From Actinoplanes palleronii (GTDB lineage Bacteria > Actinomycetota > Actinomycetes > Mycobacteriales > Micromonosporaceae): 64,000 nt of DNA. Shown here one piece after another: positions 1-8,251 of the stretch. A program made the translations under genes and the position numbers. A model generated the notes under the pieces. That model saw only the letters and a program-made list of their open reading frames with translations. It was not told the origin of the DNA and did not search any database. The stretch covers positions 124,001-188,000 of the forward strand of contig NZ_BOMS01000057.1 of the NCBI RefSeq assembly GCF_016862315.1, written 5' to 3'. Every line of letters starts with the position of its first letter. Within the stretch, counting starts at the first letter, position 1.

Positions 1-24
1 CGGCCGGTGCACCTGAGCAGCTAG

Positions 25-246
25 GAGACGACTTTTGTACGGCTGGCAGGTGGTCGAGCCCGGGCCGGACGTCCTGCGAGCCCTGGACCGGGGCGGGACC
101 TGCTCGCCGTCGCCGCCCGGCACCGCCTGCACGTGCGGGTCACCGCGTACCCGATGGCGCAGGCGGTGGACGCTCTCGTGGATCTGGCCGCCGACCGGGT
201 CAACGGTGCGGCCGTCCTGCTGCCGGAGAACTCCCCGGCCCGCTGA
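25..246 (+). pseudogene. Alcohol dehydrogenase C-terminal remnant
   Basis: After an in-frame TAG at 22-24, the frame that ends at the TGA at 244-246 reads into a segment resembling the tail of zinc-dependent alcohol dehydrogenases (LHVRVTAYPMAQAVDAL, then VNGAAVLLP), which closes the catalytic domain in that family. The roughly 30 codons before it do not look like the family. A frameshift or decay therefore separates this tail from whatever lies left of the window edge. The stop abuts the stop of the convergent universal stress gene. It could be the true 3' end of a gene carrying one frameshift; only sequence to the left can decide. Confidence 0.45.
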
Positions 247-1110
247 TCAAACCCGGACGACGAGCACCGGGCAGTCGGCGTGGTGCAGCAGCTGGGTGCC
301 GGTGGTGCCGAGCAACGCCCGGCTGAGCAGGCCGTGACCGTGGCTGCCGACGACGATCAGCTGCGTGCCGTGCGACACCTCGGTCAGCATCGCCGCGGGA
401 CTCTCGTGCGAGAGCAGCGTCTCCACCGTGACCTGGGGGTACTTCGCCTGCCAGGGGGTGAGCTGCTGGGTCAGCCGATCCCGTTCGGCGGTGTCCTGGT
501 CCGGGGTCTCGATGCCGGACACCGGGAGGTTGCCGAAGTGCGCCGGCAGCGACGGCAGGTAGGAGCGGACGGCGACCAGGCTCGTGTCGCGTGCGGCGGC
601 CGCGCTGAACGCGGCGTCCAGCACGGCGTCGGCGGTCACCGAGTCGTCCACGCCCACCGCGACCGGGCCCTGACCGGCGTCGGTGCGGCCTCTCACCACC
701 ACGACGGGGCAGTGCGCGTGTGCCGCCACCCGCAGGCTCACCGAGCCGAGCAACAGCCCGGCGAACCCGCCGTGACCGCGGTCGCCGACCACGAGTGCGG
801 CGGCGCCCACCGAGGAGTTGAGCAGCTTGGCCACCGGATGGCCGATCGGGATCTGCGCGTCGATGGTCACGCCCGGCGCGGCCTCGGCCGCCGTCCGGTT
901 GGCCTCCCCGATCAGGGACCGGGCGCCCCGGCGAGCGGACTCGAAGTGTTCCCCGCCGAAGTCGTACCGTGCCGCCGCCCAGTCCCAGTCCAGCACGTGG
1001 ACGATCCGCAGCGGCAAGTGCCGGCGTGCGGCCTCGCGGGCGGCCCAGGTGACGGCCGCCGTTCCGGACGCCGTGCCGTCGGCGCCGACGATGATGGCCG
1101 GAGTCTGCAT
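247..1110 (-). CDS. Universal stress protein, two UspA domains
   Basis: A 287-residue cytoplasmic protein made of two tandem UspA domains. Domain 1 begins IIVGADGTASG and carries the nucleotide-loop pattern G-x2-G-x9-G-S (GDRG to GSV), followed by HCPVVVV. Domain 2 has GSHG to GTTG, followed by DCPVLVV. In the family this loop binds ATP or AMP, and such proteins slow growth or protect cells under hypoxia and starvation. The ATG at 1110 is chosen because GAGGAGGGAGATC precedes it; a longer open frame upstream has no ribosome site. It diverges from the next USP gene across an intergenic region holding a DosR-like box at 1172. Family assignment is firm, the exact role unknown. Confidence 0.93.
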   Translation of the reverse strand: MQTPAIIVGADGTASGTAAVTWAAREAARRHLPLRIVHVLDWDWAAARYDFGGEHFESARRGARSLIGEANRTAAEAAPGVTIDAQIPIGHPVAKLLNSSVGAAALVVGDRGHGGFAGLLLGSVSLRVAAHAHCPVVVVRGRTDAGQGPVAVGVDDSVTADAVLDAAFSAAAARDTSLVAVRSYLPSLPAHFGNLPVSGIETPDQDTAERDRLTQQLTPWQAKYPQVTVETLLSHESPAAMLTEVSHGTQLIVVGSHGHGLLSRALLGTTGTQLLHHADCPVLVVRV

Positions 1111-1171
1111 GATCTCCCTCCTCTCACACGTCCTTCCCCTCGATCGTCGTGCGGGTGGCAGGGACCGGGCA

Positions 1172-1185
1172 GGGCCGAACGACCC
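1172..1185. promoter_or_regulatory. DosR-like box (perfect match)
   Basis: GGGCCGAACGACCC fits GGGNC-N4-GNCCC exactly. It sits between two divergent universal stress genes, 62 bases from the start on the minus strand and 73 from the start on the plus strand, so it could serve both. The resemblance to the mycobacterial DosR core GGGACTWWAGTCCC is from memory; binding by the local regulator is inferred. Confidence 0.6.
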
Positions 1186-1257
1186 TGGCCGCCCGCGCCC
1201 GAAACGACGGATGCTGGAATCGTCAGGAACCTCGGAGGCGCGTGATGTCACGGTTTC

Positions 1258-1710
1258 GTGGAAGTGGATCCCGCTGACGTCCGCACCGGCGACATCGTGG
1301 TCGGTGTGGACGGCTCGATACCGGCCAGGAGTGCGCTGAGCTGGGCAGCCGCCCAGGCCCGCCACACCGGTGCGCGCCTGCACCTGATCGCCGTGTGGGA
1401 GATCCCGGCCCTGCACGGGTGGGCGCCGGCGATCCCGTACGACGAGGATCTCGCCGCGGCCGCCGGCAAGGTGCTGTCCGCGTCGGCGCGTGACGTCCTC
1501 GGCGAGCAGCCGACGGACCTCGAGATCGCCGAGAGCATCGTGCCGGGACACCCGGCCCAGGTGCTGATCGACGCGTCCGCGCGGGCCGCTCTGCTGGTCG
1601 TCGGCTGCCGCGGGCACGGCACGCTCACCGGCGCGCTGGTCGGCTCGGTGAGCCAGCAGTGCGTGCGGCACGCCCGTTGCCCGGTGGTGGTGGTCCGGGG
1701 GACCTGGTGA
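1258..1710 (+). CDS. Universal stress protein, single domain
   Basis: A 150-residue single-domain UspA protein. It opens with IVVGVDGSIPARSALSWAAA, the usual first strand and Asp-Gly-Ser loop, and ends with GCRGHGTLTGALVGS and CPVVVVRG, so the G-x2-G-x9-G-S nucleotide loop is complete. The start is a GTG at 1258 that lacks a strong ribosome site (GGAGG lies about 20 bases upstream); a somewhat different start is possible. It is divergent from the two-domain USP on the left and 59 bases upstream of the Hsp20 gene on the same strand. A USP-hsp20-P-type ATPase order recalls the content of the mycobacterial DosR regulon. Confidence 0.9.
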   Translation: MEVDPADVRTGDIVVGVDGSIPARSALSWAAAQARHTGARLHLIAVWEIPALHGWAPAIPYDEDLAAAAGKVLSASARDVLGEQPTDLEIAESIVPGHPAQVLIDASARAALLVVGCRGHGTLTGALVGSVSQQCVRHARCPVVVVRGTW

Positions 1711-1769
1711 CAGCGCCCCGTCCGCGTGCCGCGCGACCGGGGTGGACGAGCAGGAGAGGAGTCAGGGAG

Positions 1770-2162
1770 ATGACATCGTTGTTGCCCCGGCTGTTCGGGG
1801 ACATGACCGACTGGCTGGAGGTGGACTTCCCGCGTCCGTTGCCGGCGTTCCGGATCGAGGACCGGATGACCGACACGGAGTACGTGCTGCGCGCCGAGCT
1901 GCCGGGGCTGGACCCGGAGAAGGACGTGCAGATCTCCGCGCTCAACGGCGTGCTGACCGTGAAGGCGGAACGGCGCGAGGAGAACGTGAGCGCGGGCCGC
2001 TCGGAGTTCCGGTACGGCATGATGCACCGTTCGCTGCGGCTGCCGCCGCACGCCGACGAGTCCGCCATCACCGCGGCGTACGAGAAGGGGATCCTGGAGA
2101 TCGTGGTGCCGTTGACCGCGCCGCAACCGGCCGGCCGGCAGATCGCGATCACCAAGAAGTGA
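1770..2162 (+). CDS. Small heat shock protein Hsp20 / alpha-crystallin family
   Basis: A 130-residue Hsp20 chaperone, near the size of mycobacterial HspX. These ATP-independent holdases form oligomers that bind unfolding proteins. The alpha-crystallin domain covers about residues 30-125: YVLRAELPGLDPEKDVQISALN is followed by GVLTVKAERREE, then a Ser-Glu-Phe-Arg-Tyr segment and the GILEIVVP strand with its conserved hydrophobic pair. ATG at 1770 is preceded by AGGAGAGGAGTCAGGG; an upstream in-frame start at 1659 would overlap the USP gene and is rejected. It is probably transcribed with the upstream USP gene, and a perfect hairpin follows at 2177. In mycobacteria the homologous gene is among the most strongly DosR-induced. 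Confidence 0.95.
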   Translation: MTSLLPRLFGDMTDWLEVDFPRPLPAFRIEDRMTDTEYVLRAELPGLDPEKDVQISALNGVLTVKAERREENVSAGRSEFRYGMMHRSLRLPPHADESAITAAYEKGILEIVVPLTAPQPAGRQIAITKK

Positions 2163-2176
2163 TCCGGCTGCGCTGA

Positions 2177-2207
2177 GCACCGGCCGGCGCACCGCGCCGG
2201 CCGGTGC
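2177..2207 (+). terminator. Hairpin terminator after hsp20
   Basis: A perfect 14-bp inverted repeat (2177-2190 with 2194-2207) around a 3-base loop, 15 bases after the hsp20 stop. It has no T-run, as is common in actinobacteria. It separates hsp20 from the P-type ATPase promoter region. Confidence 0.7.
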
Positions 2208-2233
2208 CCGTCTGCCCGGTGGCCCGGGAGAAC

Positions 2234-2247
2234 CGGCCGTTCGACCC
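2234..2247. promoter_or_regulatory. DosR-like box (one mismatch)
   Basis: CGGCCGTTCGACCC differs from GGGNC-N4-GNCCC only at the first base. It lies 36 bases upstream of the P-type ATPase start. Assignment rests on position and on the recurrence of such sites across the island. Confidence 0.45.
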
Positions 2248-2283
2248 TGACCCCGGCCGGGCCGCGCGGCGAACGCTGAAGTC

Positions 2284-5010
2284 ATGGCTCAGACGACGAC
2301 GGCACCGGCCGAGGTCGACGAGCGGCGCCCGCCGACCGAACTCTTCCGGCACCTGCGCTCCGGACCGACCGGGTTACGATCCCGGGAAGCGGCCCGCCGG
2401 CTCACGGTGTACGGCCCCAACGAACTGTCCCGGCGGCACACCCGCCACTGGCCGAGACAGCTGCTCGCCCAGTTCACCCAGCCGCTCGCGGTCCTGCTGA
2501 TGATCGCCGCGGTGCTCGCCTGGGCCGGGCACACCCCGGCGCTGGCCGCGGCGGTGGTCGCGGTCATCCTGCTCAACGCCGCGTTCGCGTTCGTCCAGGA
2601 GCAACAGGCCGAACGCGCGGTCGAGGCGCTGGCCGCCTTCCTGCCGCTGTCCGCGCGAGTGCTGCGCGACGGTGTGCTGGTCGAGGCCCCGGCCCGGGAC
2701 CTGGTCCCCGGCGACGTGATCGAGATCGCCGAGGGTGACCGGGTGTGCGCCGACGCCCGCCTGATCGACGGGAGCGTGGCGGTCGACCTGTCCGCGCTCA
2801 ACGGCGAGTCCGTCCCGGCCGTCCGCGCCGCCGACACCGCTCTCGTCCCGGGCCCGCTGCTGGAGGCCCGCGAACTGGTGTTCAGCGGAACGTCCTGCAC
2901 CGCGGGACAGGCCCGGGCGGTGGTGACCCACACCGGCATGCACACCGAGATCGGGCGGATCGCCGCCCTGTCGCAGCGTGGCCGGGCCGAGATGAGCCCG
3001 CTGGAACGGCAGGTGCGCCGGGCCACCTGGATCATCGCGGCCGTGGCCGTCACCGCCGGCGCCGCGTTCCTGCCGATCGGCGTGCTGGCCGGGCTGGGCT
3101 GGGCGGCCGCGATCAGCTTCGCCATCGGCCTGATCGTCGCGAACGTCCCCGAGGGCCTGCTGCCGACCATCACCCTCGCGCTCGCCGCCGGTGTCCGGGA
3201 ACTGGCCCGGGCCGGTGCGGTGGTCAAGCGCCTGTCCGCGGTGGAGACGCTCGGCTCGACCACGGTGATCTGCACCGACAAGACCGGCACCCTGACCGAG
3301 AACCGGATGCGGGTCACCCGGCTCTGGCTGACCGGCGGGGAACGGGACGCCACGACCGTCCGCGACGACGGCCCGGCCCGCGCGCTGGCCCTGGCCGCGG
3401 CCACCTGCACGACCGCCCATCCGTCCGGTGACGGCGCCCCGGCCGACAGCGGCGACCCGACCGAGCTGGCGCTGATCCACCTGGCCGCCGCGATCGGCGT
3501 GCCGGTCCGCGCGACCGCCCGCGACGCCGCCCGCACCGGCCTGTACGCCTTCGACCCGCGGACCAAACGGATGTCCACGGTGACCGGTGGCCGCCTGCAC
3601 ACCAAGGGGGCCCCGGAGTCCGTGCTGCCGTTGTGCACCCGGGTCCACGACGGCTCGGGCCGCCCGGTCGGGCTCACCGACACCGTGCGCGCCGAGGTGC
3701 TGGCGGCCGAGGACCGGTACGCCCACGCGGGCCTGCGGGTGCTCGCCGTCGCCGAACGGGTCGCCGGCGCGGATCTGCTGGCGGCCGGCCGGGAGACCGC
3801 CGAGACCGGGCTGACCCTGCTCGGGCTGGTGGCCATGGTCGACCCGCCGCGTGAGGCGGTGCCCGCGGCGGTCGCCGACGCGCACCGGGCCGGGATCACC
3901 GTGCACGTGATCACCGGTGACTACGGGGCGACCGCGGCGACGATCGCCGCCGAGGTGGGGATCGGCGACGGGCAGCAGCGGGTGGTGACCGGCGCCGAGC
4001 TGGACGCGATGGGCGACGCCGAACTCGATCACCTGCTCGAGGAGGGGCGGGAGATCGTGTTCGCCAGGTCCTCGCCGGAGGGCAAGCTGCGCGTCTGCGA
4101 GGCGTTGCGCTCGCACGGGCACATCGTGGCGATGACCGGAGACGGCGTCAACGACGCTCCGGCGCTGCGCCGCGCCGACATCGGGGTGGCGATGGGCCGG
4201 TCCGGCACCGATGTGGCCCGCGAGGCGGCGACCATGGTGCTCACCGATGACAACTTCGCCACCATCGTCCGCGCGGTCGAGGCCGGACGGCGGGTCTTCG
4301 ACAACGTCCGCAAGTTCGTGCTGTACATCTTCGCCCACGCCGTACCGGAGGTCGTTCCGTTCTTGATCTTCGCGTGGTCCGGCGGCGCCGTTCCGCTGCC
4401 GCTGACCGTGCTGCAGATCCTCGCCATCGACCTGGGCACCGAGACGCTGCCGGCGCTCGCGCTGGGGCGGGAACGCGCCGAACCGGGCCTGATGAGCCGG
4501 CCGCCCCGGTCGCCGAAGGCCGGAGTGATCGACCGCCGGCTGCTGTGGCGGGCCTGGGGGCTGCTCGGGCTCACCTCGGCGGTCCTGGTCACCGCCGGAT
4601 TCTTCTGGAGCCTGTGGCGGGCCGGCTGGCAGCCCGGGGTGACGCTGCCCGCCGCCGACTACGCCCGGGCCACCACGATGACGTTCGCCGGCATCGTGGC
4701 CTGCCAGATCGGCACCGCGTTCGCCTCGCGCACCGACCGTGCCGCGCTGCGGACCATCGGCGTGTTCAGCAACCGGCTGTTGCTCGGCGGCATCGCGTTC
4801 GAGCTGGTCTTCGCCGCCGCCCTGATCTACCTGCCGCCGCTGCAGGCGGTGTTCGGCACGGCCGCGCTCAGCGGCGCTGCACTGGCGTTCCTCACCCCGT
4901 TCCCGGTGCTGGTGTGGGGCGTCGACGAGCTCTACCGCGCGCGGGTACGCCGCCGCGGCACCGGAATCCGGCCTGAGGAGGCGCCATCATACGAGTCCGC
5001 GACATCATGA
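2284..5010 (+). CDS. P2-type cation-transporting ATPase (Na,K-ATPase-like subgroup)
   Basis: A 908-residue P-type ATPase of the plasma membrane, coupling ATP hydrolysis to cation export or exchange. In order: N-terminal cation ATPase domain; transmembrane pair at about residues 65-105; actuator loop with LNGES at 172-176 in place of the usual TGES; TM4 with PEGL at 289-292; phosphorylation motif DKTGTLT at Asp332; TGD and GDGVNDAP motifs; and six C-terminal helices. PEGL in TM4 and [10 protein letters not shown] in TM6 point to the Na,K-ATPase-like P2 branch rather than calcium pumps (PESL). The ion is not certain. The start has only a weak ribosome site and a DosR-like box lies at 2234. Mycobacterial CtpF, also DosR-controlled, is a P2 ATPase. 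The last codons overlap a decayed CBS gene. Confidence 0.93.
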   Translation: MAQTTTAPAEVDERRPPTELFRHLRSGPTGLRSREAARRLTVYGPNELSRRHTRHWPRQLLAQFTQPLAVLLMIAAVLAWAGHTPALAAAVVAVILLNAAFAFVQEQQAERAVEALAAFLPLSARVLRDGVLVEAPARDLVPGDVIEIAEGDRVCADARLIDGSVAVDLSALNGESVPAVRAADTALVPGPLLEARELVFSGTSCTAGQARAVVTHTGMHTEIGRIAALSQRGRAEMSPLERQVRRATWIIAAVAVTAGAAFLPIGVLAGLGWAAAISFAIGLIVANVPEGLLPTITLALAAGVRELARAGAVVKRLSAVETLGSTTVICTDKTGTLTENRMRVTRLWLTGGERDATTVRDDGPARALALAAATCTTAHPSGDGAPADSGDPTELALIHLAAAIGVPVRATARDAARTGLYAFDPRTKRMSTVTGGRLHTKGAPESVLPLCTRVHDGSGRPVGLTDTVRAEVLAAEDRYAHAGLRVLAVAERVAGADLLAAGRETAETGLTLLGLVAMVDPPREAVPAAVADAHRAGITVHVITGDYGATAATIAAEVGIGDGQQRVVTGAELDAMGDAELDHLLEEGREIVFARSSPEGKLRVCEALRSHGHIVAMTGDGVNDAPALRRADIGVAMGRSGTDVAREAATMVLTDDNFATIVRAVEAGRRVFDNVRKFVLYIFAHAVPEVVPFLIFAWSGGAVPLPLTVLQILAIDLGTETLPALALGRERAEPGLMSRPPRSPKAGVIDRRLLWRAWGLLGLTSAVLVTAGFFWSLWRAGWQPGVTLPAADYARATTMTFAGIVACQIGTAFASRTDRAALRTIGVFSNRLLLGGIAFELVFAAALIYLPPLQAVFGTAALSGAALAFLTPFPVLVWGVDELYRARVRRRGTGIRPEEAPSYESATS

Positions 5011-5340
5011 CCAGCCCGGTCCAGGTCGTCTGGCACAACGCGCCGGTCGAGGACGCGGTCGCCCTGATGACCACGTAGGAGGTCACCGCGCTGCCGGTGC
5101 TCGACCACGACGTGCGCAGCCTGCCGGTGGTGGAGGGCCGCACGGTCGTCGGCATCGTCAGCCGCCGCGACATCCTGGCCGGGGTGGTCCGCGACGACGA
5201 CGCGCTCGCCGCGGCCGGTGGACTGCCCGGGTGACGGCCGGCGTCGCCACCGTCGCCGGCGGGTTCCCGAACGAGCAGCAGCGCGAGGTCGTGTCGCTGC
5301 TGGCCCACACCCGCGTGGCCGGGATACGGCTTCTCGACGG
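4989..5340 (+). pseudogene. Decayed CBS-BON protein gene
   Basis: Reading from 4989 gives [23 protein letters not shown], the start of a CBS-pair protein, but four lesions are visible. The expected start codon, placed about 8 bases after GAGGAG, is ATA. A TAG at 5076-5078 interrupts the first CBS domain. The text then passes from TALPVLDHD straight to SLPVVEGRTVVGIVSRRDIL, as if the middle of the CBS pair were deleted. The frame ends at TGA 5232-5234, while a BON-like tail (GVATVAGGFPNEQQREVV) continues in the frame of the overlapping GTG at 5231. An intact relative with the same CBS-CBS-BON order lies at 26735-27424. Internal translation from ATG 5007 would give only 23 residues. Confidence 0.75.
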
Positions 5341-5353
5341 GCCCGGCCCCGAC

Positions 5354-5367
5354 GGGTCGAAAGACAC
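5354..5367. promoter_or_regulatory. DosR-like box (one mismatch)
   Basis: GGGTCGAAAGACAC matches GGGNC-N4-GNCCC except for one C to A change. It lies 87 bases before the USP start at 5455 and just after the broken CBS-BON gene. Confidence 0.45.
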
Positions 5368-5454
5368 TGTCGCGGCGGGTGTTCCGGTGCTGACATGGAG
5401 ATGGAGGCGCCGGTAGCCTTGCCGGCGTCCCCGGCATTGTCGGGAGGTGCCGCC

Positions 5455-6396
5455 ATGAAGAACCTCGACCGATTCCGGGCGGAGACCGTGGCACGCCAGG
5501 ACCCGGGCGGCTCGAACCGCTTCGGTGAGATGATCAACCGGTATCTGGGGGCGGTGAGCTACCCGGACCCCTACGCTGTCGTGCCGGTGAAGACGACGGC
5601 AGGCGCGCCGGTGAAGACGACGGCAGGCGCGCCGGTCACCATGACCGTCACCGATGGCACGGTCCTGGTCGGGGTGGACGACAGCGCGATCAGCAGCATC
5701 GCGGTCGACCACGCCGCGATCGAGGCCGAGCTGCACGGCTGGGCCCTGCGGCTGGTCAACGTCCGGCGCACCGGCGCCGACGAGGCCGGAGAATCCCTGC
5801 TGCGACGGCTGACCGACCGGGTGCACGCCAGCGCTCCGTCGGTCGTGGTGAGCAGCCGGCTCGCCGTCGGCGCCCACCCCGCCCAGCTGCTGCTGGCCGC
5901 GGCCGGCGATGCCGACCTGCTGGTGGTCGGCCATCGGCACGGCGCCACCTCGACCGCCCTGGGGCGCAGCGTCGCCGACCGGGTGGGCCGCCACCACGCC
6001 GGGCCGGTTCTGGTGGTCCGGATGCCCGGGTGGCCGGCCGGTCCCGAGTTCGGGGCCAGGCCGCTGGTGGTCGCGGTGGACGGTTCGGCGCCGGCGCGGG
6101 CGGCGGCGGAGTTCGCATACGCCGAGGCGCGCGTCCGTGGCTGCGACGTCACCCAGCTGCACCTCGTGGGAGACCGGATGGACCTGGCCCGTCGCCTGGA
6201 GGACCGGGACGGCGTCCGGGTGCACCACCGGATCATGTCCGGTGACCCGGCGTCGGCACTGCTGGCGGAGTCCGCCCGGGCTGCCGCCGTGGTGATCGGT
6301 CGCAGCCGGCACGAGGTGATCGTCCCGACCCTGCTCGGGCCGGCCGCGCACCTGCTGCCGCAGCGCGCCCTCTGCCCGGTCTTCCTGGTCGGCTGA
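5455..6396 (+). CDS. Universal stress protein with N-terminal extension
   Basis: A 313-residue protein with two UspA-like domains (from about residues 65 and 200) after a distinctive N-terminal segment: MKNLDRFRAE, then NRYLGAVSYPDPY, then a duplicated PVKTTAGA octapeptide. The nucleotide loops are degenerate (GHRHGATSTALGRS and GRSRHEVIVPTLLGP lack the G-x2-G-x9-G-S pattern), so ATP binding is doubtful even though the UspA fold is clear (VLVGVDDSAISS, PLVVAVDGSAPA). ATG 5455 follows CGGGAGGTGCCGCC. It is a close paralogue of the gene at 48942-49841, which shares the N-terminal segment. A DosR-like box lies at 5354. Its function is unknown beyond membership of the stress-protein superfamily. 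Confidence 0.9.
   Translation: MKNLDRFRAETVARQDPGGSNRFGEMINRYLGAVSYPDPYAVVPVKTTAGAPVKTTAGAPVTMTVTDGTVLVGVDDSAISSIAVDHAAIEAELHGWALRLVNVRRTGADEAGESLLRRLTDRVHASAPSVVVSSRLAVGAHPAQLLLAAAGDADLLVVGHRHGATSTALGRSVADRVGRHHAGPVLVVRMPGWPAGPEFGARPLVVAVDGSAPARAAAEFAYAEARVRGCDVTQLHLVGDRMDLARRLEDRDGVRVHHRIMSGDPASALLAESARAAAVVIGRSRHEVIVPTLLGPAAHLLPQRALCPVFLVG
5584..5631 (+). repeat. 24-bp tandem duplication inside a USP gene
   Basis: Two perfect adjacent copies of a 24-base unit (5584-5607 and 5608-5631) encode PVKTTAGA twice in the linker between the N-terminal tag and the first UspA domain. The paralogue at 48942 has no such duplication, so the event looks recent. Confidence 0.9.
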
Positions 6397-6446
6397 GCTG
6401 AGCACGCCGGGGGTTCCGCCGTCCGGCGTGGCATCCTGGAGGGACG

Positions 6447-6740
6447 ATGACCGCTCTGCTCCTGATCGCCGCGGTGCTGCTGCTGGTCCGGGTGGCCGGC
6501 GCGCTGGCCCTGGCGTTCAGCGACCGTGTTCCCCGGCCCGGTGGCTCGCCGGGCCGGCGGGTCGACCCGTGCCTGGGGCCGTTGCTGGCCCTCCCCGCGC
6601 CGCCCGTCCGCACACCGCACCCCCAGCCGGGCGGGACACTGCTCGACCGGCTGCGGTCGGGGCAGATCAGCCGGGCCGAGTACCGGGCCCGGATGGCCGC
6701 CGTCGCGGCCCGGGACGCACGGATCCATCCGCTGCGCTGA
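6447..6740 (+). CDS. Small membrane protein with SHOCT-like tail
   Basis: A 97-residue protein with one N-terminal transmembrane helix (residues 3-25, LLLIAAVLLLVRVAGALALA), a Pro/Arg-rich middle, and a C-terminal helix (TLLDRLRSGQISRAEYRARM, about 65-88) of the short SHOCT type, often seen at the ends of bacterial membrane proteins. ATG 6447 follows GGAGGGACG. It lies 50 bases after a USP gene on the same strand and is followed by a strong bidirectional hairpin. No enzymatic residues are visible; a role in oligomerisation or anchoring is only a guess from the SHOCT family. Confidence 0.75.
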   Translation: MTALLLIAAVLLLVRVAGALALAFSDRVPRPGGSPGRRVDPCLGPLLALPAPPVRTPHPQPGGTLLDRLRSGQISRAEYRARMAAVAARDARIHPLR

Positions 6741-6754
6741 TCCGTACCGCACCA

Positions 6755-6787
6755 CGTGGGCCCCGGACGGTGTGTCCGGGGCCCACG
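6755..6787. terminator. Bidirectional hairpin terminator
   Basis: A perfect 14-bp stem (6755-6768 with 6774-6787) around a 5-base loop lies between the convergent ends of the small membrane protein gene and the USP gene on the minus strand. It should stop transcripts from both sides. Confidence 0.8.
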
Positions 6788-6825
6788 CGGTGCGGGCGCG
6801 ATCTGTCGTCGGCCCAGGGGAGAGG

Positions 6826-7692
6826 TCAGGCGCGCATCAGGGTGTCGTGCACCACGGCGACGGTGCAGGCGCTGTGCCGGAGCAGGTGCTGGCTGACCGA
6901 CCCGAGCAGCAGCCCGCGGACCGGGCCGAGGCCCCGGCTGCCGACCACGAGCAGCTGCGCCGTGTCGCTCTCCCGGGTCAGCGCGGCCGCCGGGTGCTCG
7001 ACGAGCGCCTCGGCTTCGACCTTGATTTCCGGGAACGTGTCGCTGACCAGCGTCACCAGGGCGTCGAACGGTCCCCGCTCACGCTCCAGGACGGCCCGTG
7101 CCTCCTGACGCCCGTCGGTTCCGATGCCGGCCGCCGGCGACCAGGCACGGACCACCCGCAGCGGAACCCGCCGGGCCGACGCCTGGACCGCGGCGAGGTC
7201 CAGCACCGGGGAGGCCAGCCCGGAGCCGTCGATCCCGGCCACCACCGGCGCCGCAGCCGGGGCGTCACCGCGGACCACCACGACCGGGCAGTGCGCGTGC
7301 GCGGTGACAGCTGAGCTGACCGAGCCCAGCAGGTCGGTCACCGCGCTGTGACCACGGGCGCCGATCACCACGAGCCGGGCTCGCCGGGACCGGTCGATCA
7401 GCGCCGGGGCGGGGAACGCCCGGACTGTCTTCACGGTCACCTCGACCATGGGGTGGGTCCGTCTCGCCGCCGTCACGGCGCGCTCCATCATGCCGCCGAT
7501 GACCTCGACGACGTAGCTCTCCGGACGCGCCGGGCCGGACGATCCGTCGCCGATCGGCGTCCACACCGGCGACTCGTCCGCGTAGAGCAGCTCGACGGGA
7601 GCCCCGGTGCGGTCCGCCTCGGTCAACGTCCAGGCGAGTGCGGCACCGGCCTGCGGCGATCCGTCGTACCCAATGATGATCTTCTGCAACAT
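6826..7692 (-). CDS. Universal stress protein, two UspA domains
   Basis: A 288-residue tandem UspA protein starting KIIIGYDGSPQAGAALAW. Domain 1 contains GARGHSAVTDLLGSV and HCPVVVV; domain 2 contains VVAGIDGSG and the full loop GSRGLGPVRGLLLGS, followed by a C-terminal TVAVVHD. It closely resembles the genes at 28272-29165 and 49862-50734, and the three form one subfamily. ATG 7692 has AAGGAGG 9 bases upstream. A candidate DosR-like box lies at 7775. Related mycobacterial USPs bind ATP and are hypoxia-induced; the same is inferred here. Confidence 0.94.
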   Translation of the reverse strand: MLQKIIIGYDGSPQAGAALAWTLTEADRTGAPVELLYADESPVWTPIGDGSSGPARPESYVVEVIGGMMERAVTAARRTHPMVEVTVKTVRAFPAPALIDRSRRARLVVIGARGHSAVTDLLGSVSSAVTAHAHCPVVVVRGDAPAAAPVVAGIDGSGLASPVLDLAAVQASARRVPLRVVRAWSPAAGIGTDGRQEARAVLERERGPFDALVTLVSDTFPEIKVEAEALVEHPAAALTRESDTAQLLVVGSRGLGPVRGLLLGSVSQHLLRHSACTVAVVHDTLMRA

Positions 7693-7754
7693 GGGTGGGG
7701 CCTCCTTCCGGCGCCGTCACCGACCGAGGAATCTCCTCACCGTCCAGGGAACCC

Positions 7755-7946
7755 TCATCGTGCGATGCCGGGTAGGGCCGCAGGCCACCTCGAGGCCGGT
7801 CGATCGGCGCCAGCCGGTACCACGATCAGCGGGCAGGTGGTACGCCCGATCAGGCCACCGACGGTCGAGCCGAACGGCCGGGCCGGCCTGGCCTGCTCGC
7901 TCGCCGCCGCCAGGCCGGCGGGTGCGCTGACCGGTGTCGTGCGCAT
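7755..7946 (-). pseudogene. Universal stress protein C-terminal remnant
   Basis: An open stretch of 63 codons ends like a UspA domain: RPFGSTVGGLIGRTTCPLIVVPAG corresponds to the G-S-V loop, the following helix and the CPVVVV strand of the neighbouring genes. The first 50 to 100 residues expected of a domain are missing. It may be a relic of a third USP gene in this cluster, or a short expressed protein from ATG 7946. No good ribosome site is seen. It lies directly upstream of the intact USP gene on the same strand. Confidence 0.5.
7775..7788. promoter_or_regulatory. Possible DosR-like box (one mismatch)
   Basis: GGGCCGCAGGCCAC lies 82 bases before the USP start at 7692. It overlaps the USP remnant, so it may be chance similarity in GC-rich sequence. 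Confidence 0.3.
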
Positions 7947-8251
7947 GGCTCCACCATCCCGGACGGTCAAGGCGGCGTTTGGGGCGCCCTTCCGGCCGGT
8001 TCCCGTTCCCCGCCGGCCGGTTCCCGTCTTGACGACGGTGGGTCTGGTGGCTCAGCGGCCACGCTTTCACGAATGCCGGGCGGCGGTGTTCCGGTCGGGC
8101 CGGGAGGGCGCCTGCGACAAGCGTCGCGCGGCGCCGAGCAGGCCGGGCAGGGCCATAGGTAATCCGGTCGCGCCGTTCGGCCCTGTCGGCCGGCGCCGGC
8201 GGCGGACATGCTCGGATCAGGCGCATCCTTCAACGGCGAGGGAGAAAGATC
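7947..8251. other. Intergenic stretch before alcohol dehydrogenase
   Basis: No convincing gene is seen in these 305 bases. They hold the candidate box at 8170 and, just before the dehydrogenase start, the ribosome site GAGGGAG. Short open frames here lack family resemblance and ribosome sites. Confidence 0.5.
8170..8183. promoter_or_regulatory. DosR-like box (one mismatch)
   Basis: GCGCCGTTCGGCCC differs from the consensus at one base and lies 68 bases upstream of the zinc alcohol dehydrogenase start. Confidence 0.4.

Noticed and set aside
5076-5078. TAG as a sense codon (amber suppression) in the CBS gene
   Set aside because: The same gene also lacks a start codon and has a deletion and frameshift, so it is a pseudogene.
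6755-6787. Strong palindrome as a regulator binding site
   Set aside because: Its place between two convergent gene ends and its 14-bp perfect stem fit a terminator better.
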